From WHSW01 sp963821345 (GTDB lineage: Bacteria; Actinomycetota; Thermoleophilia; Solirubrobacterales; 70-9): a stretch of 64,000 bases of DNA. Positions within the stretch are counted from its first letter, which is position 1. The number at the start of each line of letters is the position of its first letter. The notes under the pieces were generated by a model. It had not been told where the DNA came from. It searched no databases and worked only from the letters and a program-made list of their open reading frames with translations. Positions 18,600 to 26,772 of the stretch are shown here, piece after piece. The position numbers were made by a program, and so were the translations under genes. The stretch lies in NCBI GenBank assembly GCA_963821345.1, contig CAWGDM010000001.1:1240001-1304000 (forward strand), given 5' to 3'.

Positions 18600-18616
18600 C
18601 CCACCTCATAGGTGGG
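18600..18616. promoter_or_regulatory. perfect inverted repeat upstream of the DUF559 gene
   Basis: CCCACCT and AGGTGGG flank a CAT spacer. The repeat lies 19 bases before the GTG I favour as start of the DUF559 gene. It could be an operator or an mRNA hairpin close to the ribosome-binding region. Confidence 0.45.
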
Positions 18617-18634
18617 CAGATCCACGTTCGTCAG

Positions 18635-19550
18635 GTGGAAGGCGACGACGCCGCGCTCGGGGAGCTCGCTTCGTGCCAGCACGGCGTGGCCTCCCGCCGC
18701 CAACTCCTCGACCTTGGGATCAGCGCACGCTGCGTCGACGGTCGGGTCGAGAAGGGCCGGCTCCTGCCGGTGTTCCCCGGCGGCCCGGCCGCCTACGCGG
18801 TCGGGCACGCCGCCCTTTCATTGCCCGGCCTCGCGACGGCCGCGGTGATCGCCGCCGGCCCCGCCGCCGCGATCAGCCACTGGACGCTCGGCCAGCCTGC
18901 AGGGGCTGATCAAAACCCCGCGCCCGCTCGTCCACCTGACCTGTCCCGACGCCCGGCGGCCGCGGCGGGGTCTGTTCATCCACCGCGCCGTCTTGCCCGC
19001 GGCCGACCTCGCCATCGTCGACGGCATCCCGGCGACAACGGTGGCCCGGATGGTCCTTGACCTCTCCGCCGAGCGCGAACCGCGCGTCCTGCGCACCCTG
19101 ATCAAGCGCGCCGAGTTCAACGACCTGCTCACAGCAGACGAGATCGCAGCGATCCTCACCCGCTACCCGCGTCGCCGCGGCCGGGGCACCCTGGCCCGGA
19201 TCGCCGCCGGCTACGCGCTCAACGCCGGGCCCACCCTGAGCCCGCTCGAGGACGACTTCCTCGAGTTCTGCGGCGCGCGCGCCATCCCGATCCCCGAGAC
19301 CAACGTCCCGCTGCGCGCCGGCGGCCGCACCTACGTCGTCGACTGCCTCTGGCGCAAGGCGCGCCTCGTAGTTGAACTCGACGGCCGCGACGCCCACGGC
19401 CGCCGCCTCGCCTTCGAGGACGACCGCGCCCGAGATCGCGCCCTCGTTGCCTCGGGTTGGCGCCCCGTCCGGGTCACCTCGGCTCAGCTGCGAGCCGGCG
19501 CCGACGCCCTGGAAGCAGCGCTGCGCGCCGCGCTCGGCCTTACTGCTTGA
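18635..19550 (+). CDS. AbiEi-like/DUF559 domain protein, frameshift near 18897
   Basis: The N-terminal 60 residues (C-Q-H-G-V-A-S-R-R-Q-L-L-D-L-G) look like the winged helix seen in AbiEi-antitoxin-like and DUF559 proteins. The C-terminus has a Vsr/DUF559-type nuclease fold: Y-V-V-D-C-L-W, then V-V-E-L-D-G-R-D-A-H-G, then D-R-A-R-D-R-A-L-V-A-S-G-W-R. One extra base near 18897, in G-C-C-A-G-C-C-T, separates the two parts; ignoring it gives about 305 residues. GTG 18635 is chosen as start; GTG 18569 would run through the inverted repeat. Such genes are common as singletons in actinobacteria and their function is not known. No toxin partner is adjacent. Confidence 0.65.
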
Positions 19551-20682
19551 TCCGGTAGACGCCGCCGCCGAGCGAGGCGACGTAGATGCGGCCGTGGGCG
19601 CCCTCTCCGAACGAGCTGGGCGAGTCGAGCTCGAGCCCGGTCGCGGCGTCGCTCCGCTGAGGGTTCTGGGGGTCGAGCGAGCGCAGCACGCCGCCGCAGA
19701 AGTCCGCGTACAGGTAGCGGCCGTCCAGCGCCGGCAAGCCCGGGTCGTGGACGACGTAGCCGCCGGTGACCGCGCAGTTGGAGTTCGCCGACGAGTACTC
19801 GAGCACCGGCGGGCGGTAGTTGGCCGGCGCGGGGCCGCCCTCGTAGTCGTGGTCGCCCTCGAAGATGTCCCAGCCGAAGTTGGAACCGCCGAGGTTGCCC
19901 TGGCCGACGTGGTCGATCTCCTCCCAGGCGTCCTGGCCGACGTCGCCGATCCAGATGTCGCCGCCGCGGCTGTCGAACGAGAACCGGTAGGGGTTGCGCA
20001 GCCCGAGCGCGTAGATCTCGTCCTTGCCGTCGCGGCCCACGAACGGGTTCGAGTTCGGGACCGAGTAGCCGCCCTTCTTGCGCGGCTCGATCCGCAGCAG
20101 CTTGCCGAGCAGGATGCCCGGGTTCTGGGCGTTGCCGTGCGGGTCGCCGCCGCTCCCCCCGTCACCGGTCGCCAGGTAGAGCATCCCGTCGGGGCCGAAC
20201 TGCAGCTGGCCGCCGTTGTGGTTCTCGTTCACCGGGTGGTCGATGACGATCACCCGGCGTCGCGAGCCGGCGTCGGCGCGGGTGGCGCTCTTGCGCGTGC
20301 GCCTGAAGCCGTCGATCTCGATGTTCCCGCCGCGGTTGACGTAGTAGACGTAGAAGCGCCGGTTGTGGGCGTAGCCGGGGTCGAAGGCGACCGACAGCAG
20401 CCCCTGCTCACCGCCGTACATGACCCGGTCGCGGAGGTCGAGGAAGTCGCGGTTGAGCGTCTTGCCGTTGCGCATCACCCTGATCGAGCCGGGCTGCTCG
20501 ACCACGAACAGCAGCTTCGGGGCGCCCGGGGCGTCGTCGACGTACACGGGCGAGTCGAAGTCGCCGATCCGGTCGAGGCGCAGATCGCCGGCGCGGGCGC
20601 CGGCTCCCGCGGTCGCCGTGCCGGCGCCGACGGCCAGCGCGGCGACCAGCGCCGCGGCGGCGAGTCGCGTCGGGCGGCTCAT
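19540..20682 (-). CDS. PQQ-dependent sugar dehydrogenase family protein, secreted
   Basis: Soluble glucose/sorbosone dehydrogenase-type beta-propeller of 380 residues with a Sec signal peptide (residues 1 to about 27, ending A-T-A-G-A). Propeller motifs include G-E-Q-G-L-L-S-V-A-F-D-P, N-H-N-G-G-Q-L-Q-F-G-P-D-G, A-T-G-D-G-G-S-G-G-D-P, G-L-R-N-P-Y-R-F-S-F-D and I-G-D-V-G-Q-D-A-W-E-E-I. These supply the calcium/PQQ site residues of the family. Its ATG overlaps the stop of the upstream paralogue by four bases, and its 3' end overlaps the convergent DUF559 gene by 11 bases. The sugar or aldehyde oxidised is unknown. Confidence 0.85.
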   Translation of the reverse strand: MSRPTRLAAAALVAALAVGAGTATAGAGARAGDLRLDRIGDFDSPVYVDDAPGAPKLLFVVEQPGSIRVMRNGKTLNRDFLDLRDRVMYGGEQGLLSVAFDPGYAHNRRFYVYYVNRGGNIEIDGFRRTRKSATRADAGSRRRVIVIDHPVNENHNGGQLQFGPDGMLYLATGDGGSGGDPHGNAQNPGILLGKLLRIEPRKKGGYSVPNSNPFVGRDGKDEIYALGLRNPYRFSFDSRGGDIWIGDVGQDAWEEIDHVGQGNLGGSNFGWDIFEGDHDYEGGPAPANYRPPVLEYSSANSNCAVTGGYVVHDPGLPALDGRYLYADFCGGVLRSLDPQNPQRSDAATGLELDSPSSFGEGAHGRIYVASLGGGVYRIKQ

Positions 20683-21851
20683 CCGGCCACCAGCCTGTAG
20701 ACCGGTCCGGCGAGCGAGATCGCGTAGACGTGCCCGTCGAGGTCCTCGCCGAACGAGCTCAGCTGGTCGACCGTCAGCCCCAGCGCCCGGTCGTCGCGGG
20801 CACGGGTATTTGGCACCGCGGTGAAGCTGTGCAGCTCCCCGGCGCAGAAGTCCCCGTACAGATAGCGGCCGTAGAGCGACTCGAGCTCGGGGTCGCGGAC
20901 CACGTAGCCGCCGGTCACCGAACAGCCGCGGTCGCGGCCGTACTCGTACACGGGCGGTCGCGCTGCGGGCGCCTGCTGGTCGTCGTTGAAGCGGTCGGTG
21001 CCCTCGAACGCCGACCAGCCGAAGTTCATCGTCGAGTCGAGGCCGTGGAGCTCCACCCGCTCGGCGGAGTCGATCTCCTCGAGCGTGTCCTGGCCGACAT
21101 CGCCGATCCACAGATCCCCGGTCCTGCGGTCGAACGAGTAGCGCCACGGGTTGCGCAGCCCGAGCGCCGCGACCTCGTACCGACCCGGCTGGTCGGTGTC
21201 GATCCGCAGCAGCTTGCCGAGCGGGCGGTCAGGGTCCTGGGCGGTGCGCTCCGGGTCGCCGGCACCGCCACCGTCGCCCATCCCCAGGTAGAGCTCGCGA
21301 TCGGGCCCGAACAGCAGCAGGCCGCCGTTGTGGTTGGAGGCGAAGTCATCGATCTTCAGCAGCTCCCGGGCGCTGTCCGGATCGGCGACCGCCGCGTCGT
21401 CGCCCGAGCGGCGGTACTCGACCGTGCGCGAGTCGCCGTCGATGTCGGTGTAGTTGACGTACAGCGCGCCCGAGCTCTCATAGTCGGGCGCGAAGGCCAC
21501 CGACAGCAGACCCTGCTCGCCGCCGCAGGTGACCAGGTCCGAGATGTCGAGGAAGACCGAGGGATCGCCGCCGCCGAGCGGCTGGCGCTCGATCACGCCG
21601 CACTGCTCGACCACGTAGAGGTTGTCGTCGTCGCCGGGGGCCTGCGTCAGCCAGACCGGCTGGTCGAAGACGCCGACCTTCTGCAACGAGATCCCGCCGC
21701 GGCCGTCCCCGCTCGTCGTCGTCGCGGTCGCCGTCGGCGCGGAGGTGGTGGTCACCGGCGCGCTCGCGGTCGGCGCCTGATCGCCGCCGCCGCACCCTGC
21801 GAGCGGCCCGAGCAGCGCCAGTCCAACTGCGATCCACCTGCGCTCCCGCAC
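20679..21851 (-). CDS. PQQ-dependent sugar dehydrogenase family lipoprotein
   Basis: Second member of a tandem pair, 390 residues. Unlike its neighbour it has a lipobox (L-A-G-C, cysteine 20) followed by a serine/threonine-rich linker to about residue 50, so it should be anchored to the outer face of the membrane. The same propeller motifs occur: G-E-Q-G-L-L-S-V-A-F-A-P, S-N-H-N-G-G-L-L-L-F-G, G-M-G-D-G-G-G-A-G-D-P, L-R-N-P-W-R-Y-S-F-D and W-I-G-D-V-G-Q-D. The two genes overlap by ATGA and are probably co-translated after a duplication. Confidence 0.85.
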   Translation of the reverse strand: MRERRWIAVGLALLGPLAGCGGGDQAPTASAPVTTTSAPTATATTTSGDGRGGISLQKVGVFDQPVWLTQAPGDDDNLYVVEQCGVIERQPLGGGDPSVFLDISDLVTCGGEQGLLSVAFAPDYESSGALYVNYTDIDGDSRTVEYRRSGDDAAVADPDSARELLKIDDFASNHNGGLLLFGPDRELYLGMGDGGGAGDPERTAQDPDRPLGKLLRIDTDQPGRYEVAALGLRNPWRYSFDRRTGDLWIGDVGQDTLEEIDSAERVELHGLDSTMNFGWSAFEGTDRFNDDQQAPAARPPVYEYGRDRGCSVTGGYVVRDPELESLYGRYLYGDFCAGELHSFTAVPNTRARDDRALGLTVDQLSSFGEDLDGHVYAISLAGPVYRLVAG

Positions 21852-21890
21852 CGCCGTGGACGGTAGCGGCTCGTCCCCTGCACTCCCGCC

Positions 21891-22667
21891 CTACTGGTTT
21901 TCGATCACCACGTCGCCGTTGTCGGCGACGGTGGCCTTAGGCGCCTTGTCGCTGATCGTGACCACGAACTCGCCGGTGACCGGGCTGCCGTCGTCGCCGA
22001 CCGCCTTCGCCTTGCCGTTGAGCCCGGCGGCGATCTGGTAGTGGACCGTGTAGGTGCCGGCCTTGACCGCGGTCACGCGCCAGAAGATGTCCTTGCTCAC
22101 GCCGGCGTCCAGCGGCCCGAAGGCGAAGGTGTCGGTCTGGGCGGCCGCGGCTCCGGCGGAGGGGGCGGTGTCAAGGCTCGCCAGGTCCTCCCCGGATTCC
22201 AGCACCTTCGGCCAGTCGGCCTCCAGGATCCAGACCGGGCGACTGGGGTCGGCGAGCCCGGCCTGCTCGGAGCGGGTCTTGAACGAGCCCCCGCCCGGTG
22301 AGTCGCCGGTGTAGATCGTCACCGCCAGGTTGGGGATCTGGTCGGTGCCGGTGTTCTCGACCTCGAGCTGCAGGTCGCTGGTCTGGGCGAGCCGCTGGTC
22401 GGTCGGGAACCTGGCCTCGTTGACGGCGACCGGGAAGTCGCCGGAGGGCTCGTCCGCGTCCTGTCTTTGGGCGTCGTCGCCGCAGGCGGAGGCCAGCAGC
22501 GCCAGACCCGCGAACGCGCTCAATGCGAGCACTCGGTTCGCGGCACCCCGGGAAGCTGGCAGGCGTCGGTCGCTGATGGCGGTCTCCTCGCCCAAAGCGC
22601 CGGGAACATACCACCGCCGGCCACCGCGCCCCGCAGGTCGGTTGGGGGTGGCGGATACCGAGTCCAT
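21891..22667 (-). CDS. lipoprotein with a CARDB/DUF11-like beta domain
   Basis: Putative lipoprotein with lipobox L-L-A-S-A-C. ATG 22667 gives 258 residues but adds a 50-residue lead before the hydrophobic segment; a TTG at about 22595 would give a more usual signal peptide. The mature domain reads like an immunoglobulin-type fold discussing tied ends (L-Q-L-E-V-E-N-T-G-T-D-Q-I-P-N-L-A-V-T) and ends in V-T-I-S-D-K-A-P-K. Function unknown. It is divergent from the first YrbE permease gene and may be a partner of that transporter, but this is only positional. Confidence 0.6.
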   Translation of the reverse strand: MDSVSATPNRPAGRGGRRWYVPGALGEETAISDRRLPASRGAANRVLALSAFAGLALLASACGDDAQRQDADEPSGDFPVAVNEARFPTDQRLAQTSDLQLEVENTGTDQIPNLAVTIYTGDSPGGGSFKTRSEQAGLADPSRPVWILEADWPKVLESGEDLASLDTAPSAGAAAAQTDTFAFGPLDAGVSKDIFWRVTAVKAGTYTVHYQIAAGLNGKAKAVGDDGSPVTGEFVVTISDKAPKATVADNGDVVIENQ

Positions 22668-22720
22668 CGAATAATGTGTTCCCCACTGGCGCGGGACCGG
22701 TCCGCGCGCCGGAGGAGAGA

Positions 22721-23527
22721 ATGGTCAGATCAGTCGCTGACAGGGCGTTTTTGCCCGCCAAGAGCCTGTTCGAGCAGGTCGGGAACATGATGATCCTGAC
22801 CGGCAAGACGCTCACCGCGACCGTCAAGCCGCCGTATCCCTATGGCGGCGAGTTCATCGGCCAGTTCCTGTTCGCGCTCCAGCTCTGCTGGTTCCCGATG
22901 ATGATCTCGACCGTCGCCTTCGGCTTCGGCGCTCCCGGCCTGCAGGCGGCCAACTTCCTCTCTCTGTTCGGCGCCCTCGATCGCCTCGGCGGCTTCTTCA
23001 TCCTCGCCTCGGTGCGCGAGTTCGCACCGTTCGTGACCGCGGTGGTCGTCGCCGGTGTCGCCGGCACCGCGATCACCGCCGACCTCGGCGCCCGCAAGAT
23101 CCGCGAGGAGCTCGACGCCCTGCAGGTGCTCGGCGTCGACCCGATCAAGAACCTGGTCGTGCCGCGATTCCTGGCCCTGATGCTGATCACCGGGCTGATG
23201 GACATCTACGCGCTGCTGTTCGGGATCGCCGGCGGCCTGTTCGCCGAGGTCGCCTACGGGCAGCCGCTCGGCGGGTTCTTCGCCACCCTCTTCAACAACG
23301 CCTCGGTCACCGACCTCTGGGGATCGATCCTCAAGTGCACGATCTTCGGCGCGATCATCGCCGTCGTCTGCTGCTACAAGGGGATGAATGCGTCCGGAGG
23401 CGCGGAGGGGGTGGGTAGAGCGGTCAACGAGGCCGTCGTCATTGCCTTCCTGGGGGTGTTCGCGTTCAACTACGTGTTCACCCAAACCCTGCTCGCCACC
23501 CATCCCGAGATCTCGGTGATCAAGTGA
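22721..23527 (+). CDS. YrbE/MlaE-family ABC permease (first of pair)
   Basis: Integral membrane permease of an MCE-type lipid transporter, 268 residues, five to six hydrophobic segments. Family landmarks are the R-E-F-A-P-F-V-T-A-V-V-V-A-G core, the E-L-D-A-L-Q-V-L-G-V-D-P-I-K loop that contacts the ATPase, and the late C-C-Y-K-G motif. Start ATG 22721 is set by the strong GGAGGAG just upstream. A paralogous permease and an MceG-like ATPase follow on the same strand. Confidence 0.9.
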   Translation: MVRSVADRAFLPAKSLFEQVGNMMILTGKTLTATVKPPYPYGGEFIGQFLFALQLCWFPMMISTVAFGFGAPGLQAANFLSLFGALDRLGGFFILASVREFAPFVTAVVVAGVAGTAITADLGARKIREELDALQVLGVDPIKNLVVPRFLALMLITGLMDIYALLFGIAGGLFAEVAYGQPLGGFFATLFNNASVTDLWGSILKCTIFGAIIAVVCCYKGMNASGGAEGVGRAVNEAVVIAFLGVFAFNYVFTQTLLATHPEISVIK

Positions 23528-23564
23528 AGATGAGCGAGCCCGCGACCACGAGCTCTCGCATCTG

Positions 23565-24362
23565 ATGCCCGGCTGGCTCGCAGTACCGCGCGACTGGCTC
23601 GGCAGCCTCGGCGACATCGCCCGCTTCAGCGGCCGGGTGATGGGGATCGTCTACTCGGGCCGGGTGATGCACTTCTTCGGCGAGGCGCTGCGCCAGGCCG
23701 GGATCCTGATCCTGGGCTCGACGATCGTGATCTGGGGCCTGGTCTTCATCCTCGGCCTGCAGTGCGGGATCGAGGGCGCCTACTTCAACCGCTCGGTCGG
23801 CTCACCCGCCTACGCCGGCGTGTTCGCCGCCTGGTGCGACCTGCGCGAGGTGATCCCATACGCCTTCGGCTACATGATGTCCGCCAAGGTCGGGACCGGG
23901 ATCGTCGCCGAGCTCGGCGCGATGCGGATCTCCGACGAGGTCGACGCGCTCGAGGTGATGGGCGTCAACCCGATGATCTTCCTCTGCGGCACCCGCCTGC
24001 TGGGGGCGTGGATGACGCTGCCGTTCATGTACCTGGCGGCGATCGGGGTCGGCTACCTCGCTTCGTACCTGGCGGTGGTCGAGCAGATCGGCGAGGTCTC
24101 GTCGGGCGGCTACTTCCTGATCTTCTGGATGTTCCAGAACCCACCCGACCTCTTATTCAGCTTGATCAAGGCGATGTTCATGGCCACCGCGATCGTGCTG
24201 GTCGGCTGCTACTACGGCTACACCGCCTCGGGCGGGCCGGTCGGCGTGGGTACGGCGACGGCGAAGTCGATGGTGCTGAACATCGTGCTCGTGCACATCA
24301 TCGGGATGATGGGGACGCTGGTCTTCTGGGGCGCCAACCCGAGGGCGCCGATCGGCGGCTGA
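23565..24362 (+). CDS. YrbE/MlaE-family ABC permease (second of pair)
   Basis: Second permease, 265 residues, with the same landmarks: A-K-V-G-T-G-I-V-A-E-L-G-A-M, E-V-D-A-L-E-V-M-G-V-N-P and C-Y-Y-G-Y-T-A-S-G-G-P. With the upstream gene it forms the usual YrbEA/YrbEB heterodimer. The ATG at 23565 has no clear ribosome-binding site; it overlaps the stop of an 11-codon frame (ATG 23530, M-S-E-P-A-T-T-S-S-R-I), which is either a coupling mini-cistron or the real N-terminus displaced by a base error. Confidence 0.88.
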   Translation: MPGWLAVPRDWLGSLGDIARFSGRVMGIVYSGRVMHFFGEALRQAGILILGSTIVIWGLVFILGLQCGIEGAYFNRSVGSPAYAGVFAAWCDLREVIPYAFGYMMSAKVGTGIVAELGAMRISDEVDALEVMGVNPMIFLCGTRLLGAWMTLPFMYLAAIGVGYLASYLAVVEQIGEVSSGGYFLIFWMFQNPPDLLFSLIKAMFMATAIVLVGCYYGYTASGGPVGVGTATAKSMVLNIVLVHIIGMMGTLVFWGANPRAPIGG

Positions 24363-24381
24363 ACTACCTACAGGGGAGCTG

Positions 24382-25419
24382 ATGGCGGAGGACGAACAGA
24401 ACGTGGACGAGGGTCCCGGCGTCGACGAGCAGGTTGCCGCGGAGCAGCCCGCCGGTGACCAGGTGACCGCGCAGCAGGCCGAGTACGACCGCTTCGCCGA
24501 CGAGGTCGGTACGGGCGGCGACCCCGGCGCCGACGACCCGGGCGACTATGAGGAGCCCGCCCCCGAGCTCGGCGACCTGCACAAGGACTACTCGATTCCG
24601 GGCGTCGACCCGAGGGAGAGCAACCCCTACCGCTGGCACACGGGCGAGAAGCGCGACCACGGCGGCGAGGACGCGATCGAGGTGATCGACGTCGTCAAGC
24701 AGTTCGGGCGCACGCGGATCCTCAACGGCCTCAACCTGGGCCTGCCCGACGACCAGATCTCGATGGTGCTCGGCCCGTCCGGGACCGGCAAGTCGGTCCT
24801 GATCAAGCACATCGTCGGGCTGCTGTACCCGGACTCGGGCGACCTGCTGGTCCACGGCGAGTCGGTCCCGAACATGACCGACGACGAGCTGTTCGAGATG
24901 CGCAAGAAGTTCGGCCTGCTGTTCCAGGACGGAGCCCTGTTCGGGTCGATGAACATCTTCGACAACGTCGCCTTCCCGTTGCGCCAGCACACCGACAAGG
25001 GCGAGGAGGAGATCGGCGAGATCGTCAACCGCCGCCTGCGCGAGGTCGGCCTCTCGGAGGCGCTCGAGAAGATGCCGAACGAGCTCTCGGGCGGGATGCG
25101 CAAGCGCGCCGGCTTCGCCCGCGCGCTGGTCCTCGACCCGGCGATCGTCATGTTCGACGAGCCCGACTCGGGGCTCGACCCGGTGCGCACGGCGCTGCTC
25201 TGCGAGCTGATCCGCGAGATCCACGAGGAGAACGGCGGCTGCTACCTGGTGATCAGCCACGACCTCGGCACCGCGCGCCGGATCGCCGACTTCATCGCCG
25301 TGCTCTGGAAGGGCAAGATCGTCGAGTCCGGCCCGTCCGAGGAGCTGTTCAACTCCGACAACGAGTTCGTCAGCCAGTTCCTCAACGCGGAGACCGCCGG
25401 CCCGCTGTCGATGGACTAG
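24382..25419 (+). CDS. MceG/MlaF-like ABC ATPase with a long acidic N-terminal extension
   Basis: ATPase of the MCE-type lipid transporter, 345 residues. The nucleotide-binding domain starts near residue 99, with Walker A G-P-S-G-T-G-K-S (131-138), signature L-S-G-G-M-R-K-R, Walker B I-V-M-F-D-E-P-D-S-G-L-D and H-loop V-I-S-H-D. The first ~95 residues are an Asp/Glu/Gln-rich, probably disordered segment not present in E. coli MlaF. It follows the permeases by 19 bases with GGGGAG ahead of the ATG. No MCE substrate-binding protein gene follows, so the partner must lie elsewhere. Confidence 0.9.
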   Translation: MAEDEQNVDEGPGVDEQVAAEQPAGDQVTAQQAEYDRFADEVGTGGDPGADDPGDYEEPAPELGDLHKDYSIPGVDPRESNPYRWHTGEKRDHGGEDAIEVIDVVKQFGRTRILNGLNLGLPDDQISMVLGPSGTGKSVLIKHIVGLLYPDSGDLLVHGESVPNMTDDELFEMRKKFGLLFQDGALFGSMNIFDNVAFPLRQHTDKGEEEIGEIVNRRLREVGLSEALEKMPNELSGGMRKRAGFARALVLDPAIVMFDEPDSGLDPVRTALLCELIREIHEENGGCYLVISHDLGTARRIADFIAVLWKGKIVESGPSEELFNSDNEFVSQFLNAETAGPLSMD

Positions 25420-25443
25420 GCGACGGCGGACCGCAGCCGGCAA

Positions 25444-25837
25444 TCCGATCCGCGCGAGTTCGTCCGCGCCGTCTACGCGCGCGGTCAACCGCGGCGACTT
25501 GGAGCAGATGGCGCGCGGCTTCGAGCCCGGGTTCGAGTGGCATCCCGACGAGCTCAGCCCCGCGCAGCGGACGCGCCAGACGGCGGCCGAGGCGGTCGAC
25601 ACCGTCCGCGACTTCACCAGCCCGTTTCGCGACTTTCATACCGACATCGTCGGCCTCGAGGTACGGGGCCCGCACGTGATCGCCGAGGTCCACCACCGGG
25701 CGAAGGTGGGCGAGGGAACGGTCGACCGCCGCGAGACCCACCTGTGGACCTTCCGCGACGGTACCGCCGTGTCGCTGCGCGAGTTCGAGACCCGCGAGCA
25801 GGCGCTTGCGTTCCTCGCGGGCGAGGTTTCCGAATAG
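25444..25837 (+). CDS. SnoaL-like (NTF2-fold) protein, frameshift near 25480
   Basis: Small alpha+beta barrel protein. Visible pattern: F-V-R-A-V-Y-A, then R-G-D-L-E-Q-M-A-R-G-F-E-P-G-F-E-W-H-P-D-E-L, a middle A-E-V-H-H-R-A-K-V-G and a C-terminal W-T-F-R-D-G-T-A-V-S-L-R-E-F-E-T. An extra C near 25480 splits the first helix from the rest. No start codon is seen in the 5' part; TTG 25499 begins the longer open segment. It follows the ATPase gene by about 25 bases. Function unknown; SnoaL-like proteins range from cyclases and isomerases to binding domains. Confidence 0.6.
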
Positions 25838-25871
25838 CCTTCGCCGCCGACGACGAGAAAGGGGCGCCGGG

Positions 25872-26711
25872 ATGGCGATCAGCGAGCGCGAGGCAGGGCA
25901 GGTCGAGAAGGCGAACGCGAGCACCAGGACGCCGGTCGTCTTCATCCACGGGCTCTGGCTGCTGCCGTCGAGCTGGGACAATTGGGTTGGCTTTTTCGAG
26001 GAGAACGGCTACGCCGGCGTCACGCCGGACTGGCCCGACGACCCAGAGACGGTCGAGCAGGCGCGCGCCAATCCCGACGTGTTCGCGGGCAAGAACCTGA
26101 AGCTGATCGCCGACCACACCGCCGAGGTGATCGGCGGCCTCGACCGCAAGCCCGCCGTGATGGGTCACTCGACCGGCGGCCTGCTGGCGCAGCTGATCGC
26201 CGACCGCGGCCTGTCGGCGGCCACGGTGGGGATCGACCCCGGGCCGTTTCGCGGCGTCCTGCCGCTGCCGGTCTCGGCCCTGCGATCGGCGCTCCCGGTG
26301 CTCAAGAACCCGCTCAACCGCGGCAGGGCGATCACCCTGACCCTCGACCAGTTCGAGTACGGGTGGGCGAACGCGCTCGACCCCGACGAGGCGAAGCGGT
26401 TGTACGAGACCTACCACGTGGCGGCGCCCGGCGTGGCGCTGATGCAGATGGCGAACGCGAACGTCAACCCCTTCACCGAGGCGAAGCTCGACGTCCGCAA
26501 TCCCGATCGCGGGCCGCTGCTGATCATCGACGGCGAGAAGGACCACACGGTCCCCTGGGCGATTGCCAACGCCTCCTACAAGCGCCAGAGCCACAACCAG
26601 GCCGTGACCGAGATCGAGAAGATCCCCAACCGCGGCCACTCGCTGACCATCGACAACGGCTGGCGCGAGGTCGCGCAGGCCGCGCTCGAGTTCGTCAAGC
26701 GCTTCACATAG
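25872..26711 (+). CDS. alpha/beta hydrolase
   Basis: Serine hydrolase of 279 residues, predicted cytoplasmic (no signal peptide). The oxyanion motif F-I-H-G-L-W, the nucleophile elbow G-H-S-T-G-G, the acid D in I-I-D-G-E-K-D-H-T-V-P-W and the histidine in N-R-G-H-S-L-T-I-D are all present. Similar proteins are annotated as lysophospholipases or esterases, but the substrate cannot be told here. Placed between the MCE-type transporter genes and an MMPL transporter gene, it may process an imported or exported lipid. Confidence 0.85.
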   Translation: MAISEREAGQVEKANASTRTPVVFIHGLWLLPSSWDNWVGFFEENGYAGVTPDWPDDPETVEQARANPDVFAGKNLKLIADHTAEVIGGLDRKPAVMGHSTGGLLAQLIADRGLSAATVGIDPGPFRGVLPLPVSALRSALPVLKNPLNRGRAITLTLDQFEYGWANALDPDEAKRLYETYHVAAPGVALMQMANANVNPFTEAKLDVRNPDRGPLLIIDGEKDHTVPWAIANASYKRQSHNQAVTEIEKIPNRGHSLTIDNGWREVAQAALEFVKRFT

Positions 26712-26737
26712 CCGCGCTCACGGCACCGCTTCCCCGG

Positions 26738-26751
26738 CGCCCCCGGGGGCG
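26738..26751. terminator. 14-bp GC palindrome between hydrolase and MMPL genes
   Basis: CGCCCCCGGGGGCG is a perfect palindrome in the 61-base gap. It may form a short hairpin that weakens read-through into the MMPL gene; there is no T tract. Confidence 0.3.
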
Positions 26752-26772
26752 GGCGTCCGTAGCATTCCCCCG

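Noticed and set aside
18569..19550. toxin-antitoxin module
   Set aside because: Only the AbiEi-like winged helix is present; no partner gene is adjacent, and both neighbours are metabolic genes.
19372..21866. long plus-strand frames opposite the two sugar dehydrogenase genes
   Set aside because: Val/Arg/Ala/Asp-rich antisense shadows; the minus-strand proteins have signal peptides and recognisable propeller motifs.
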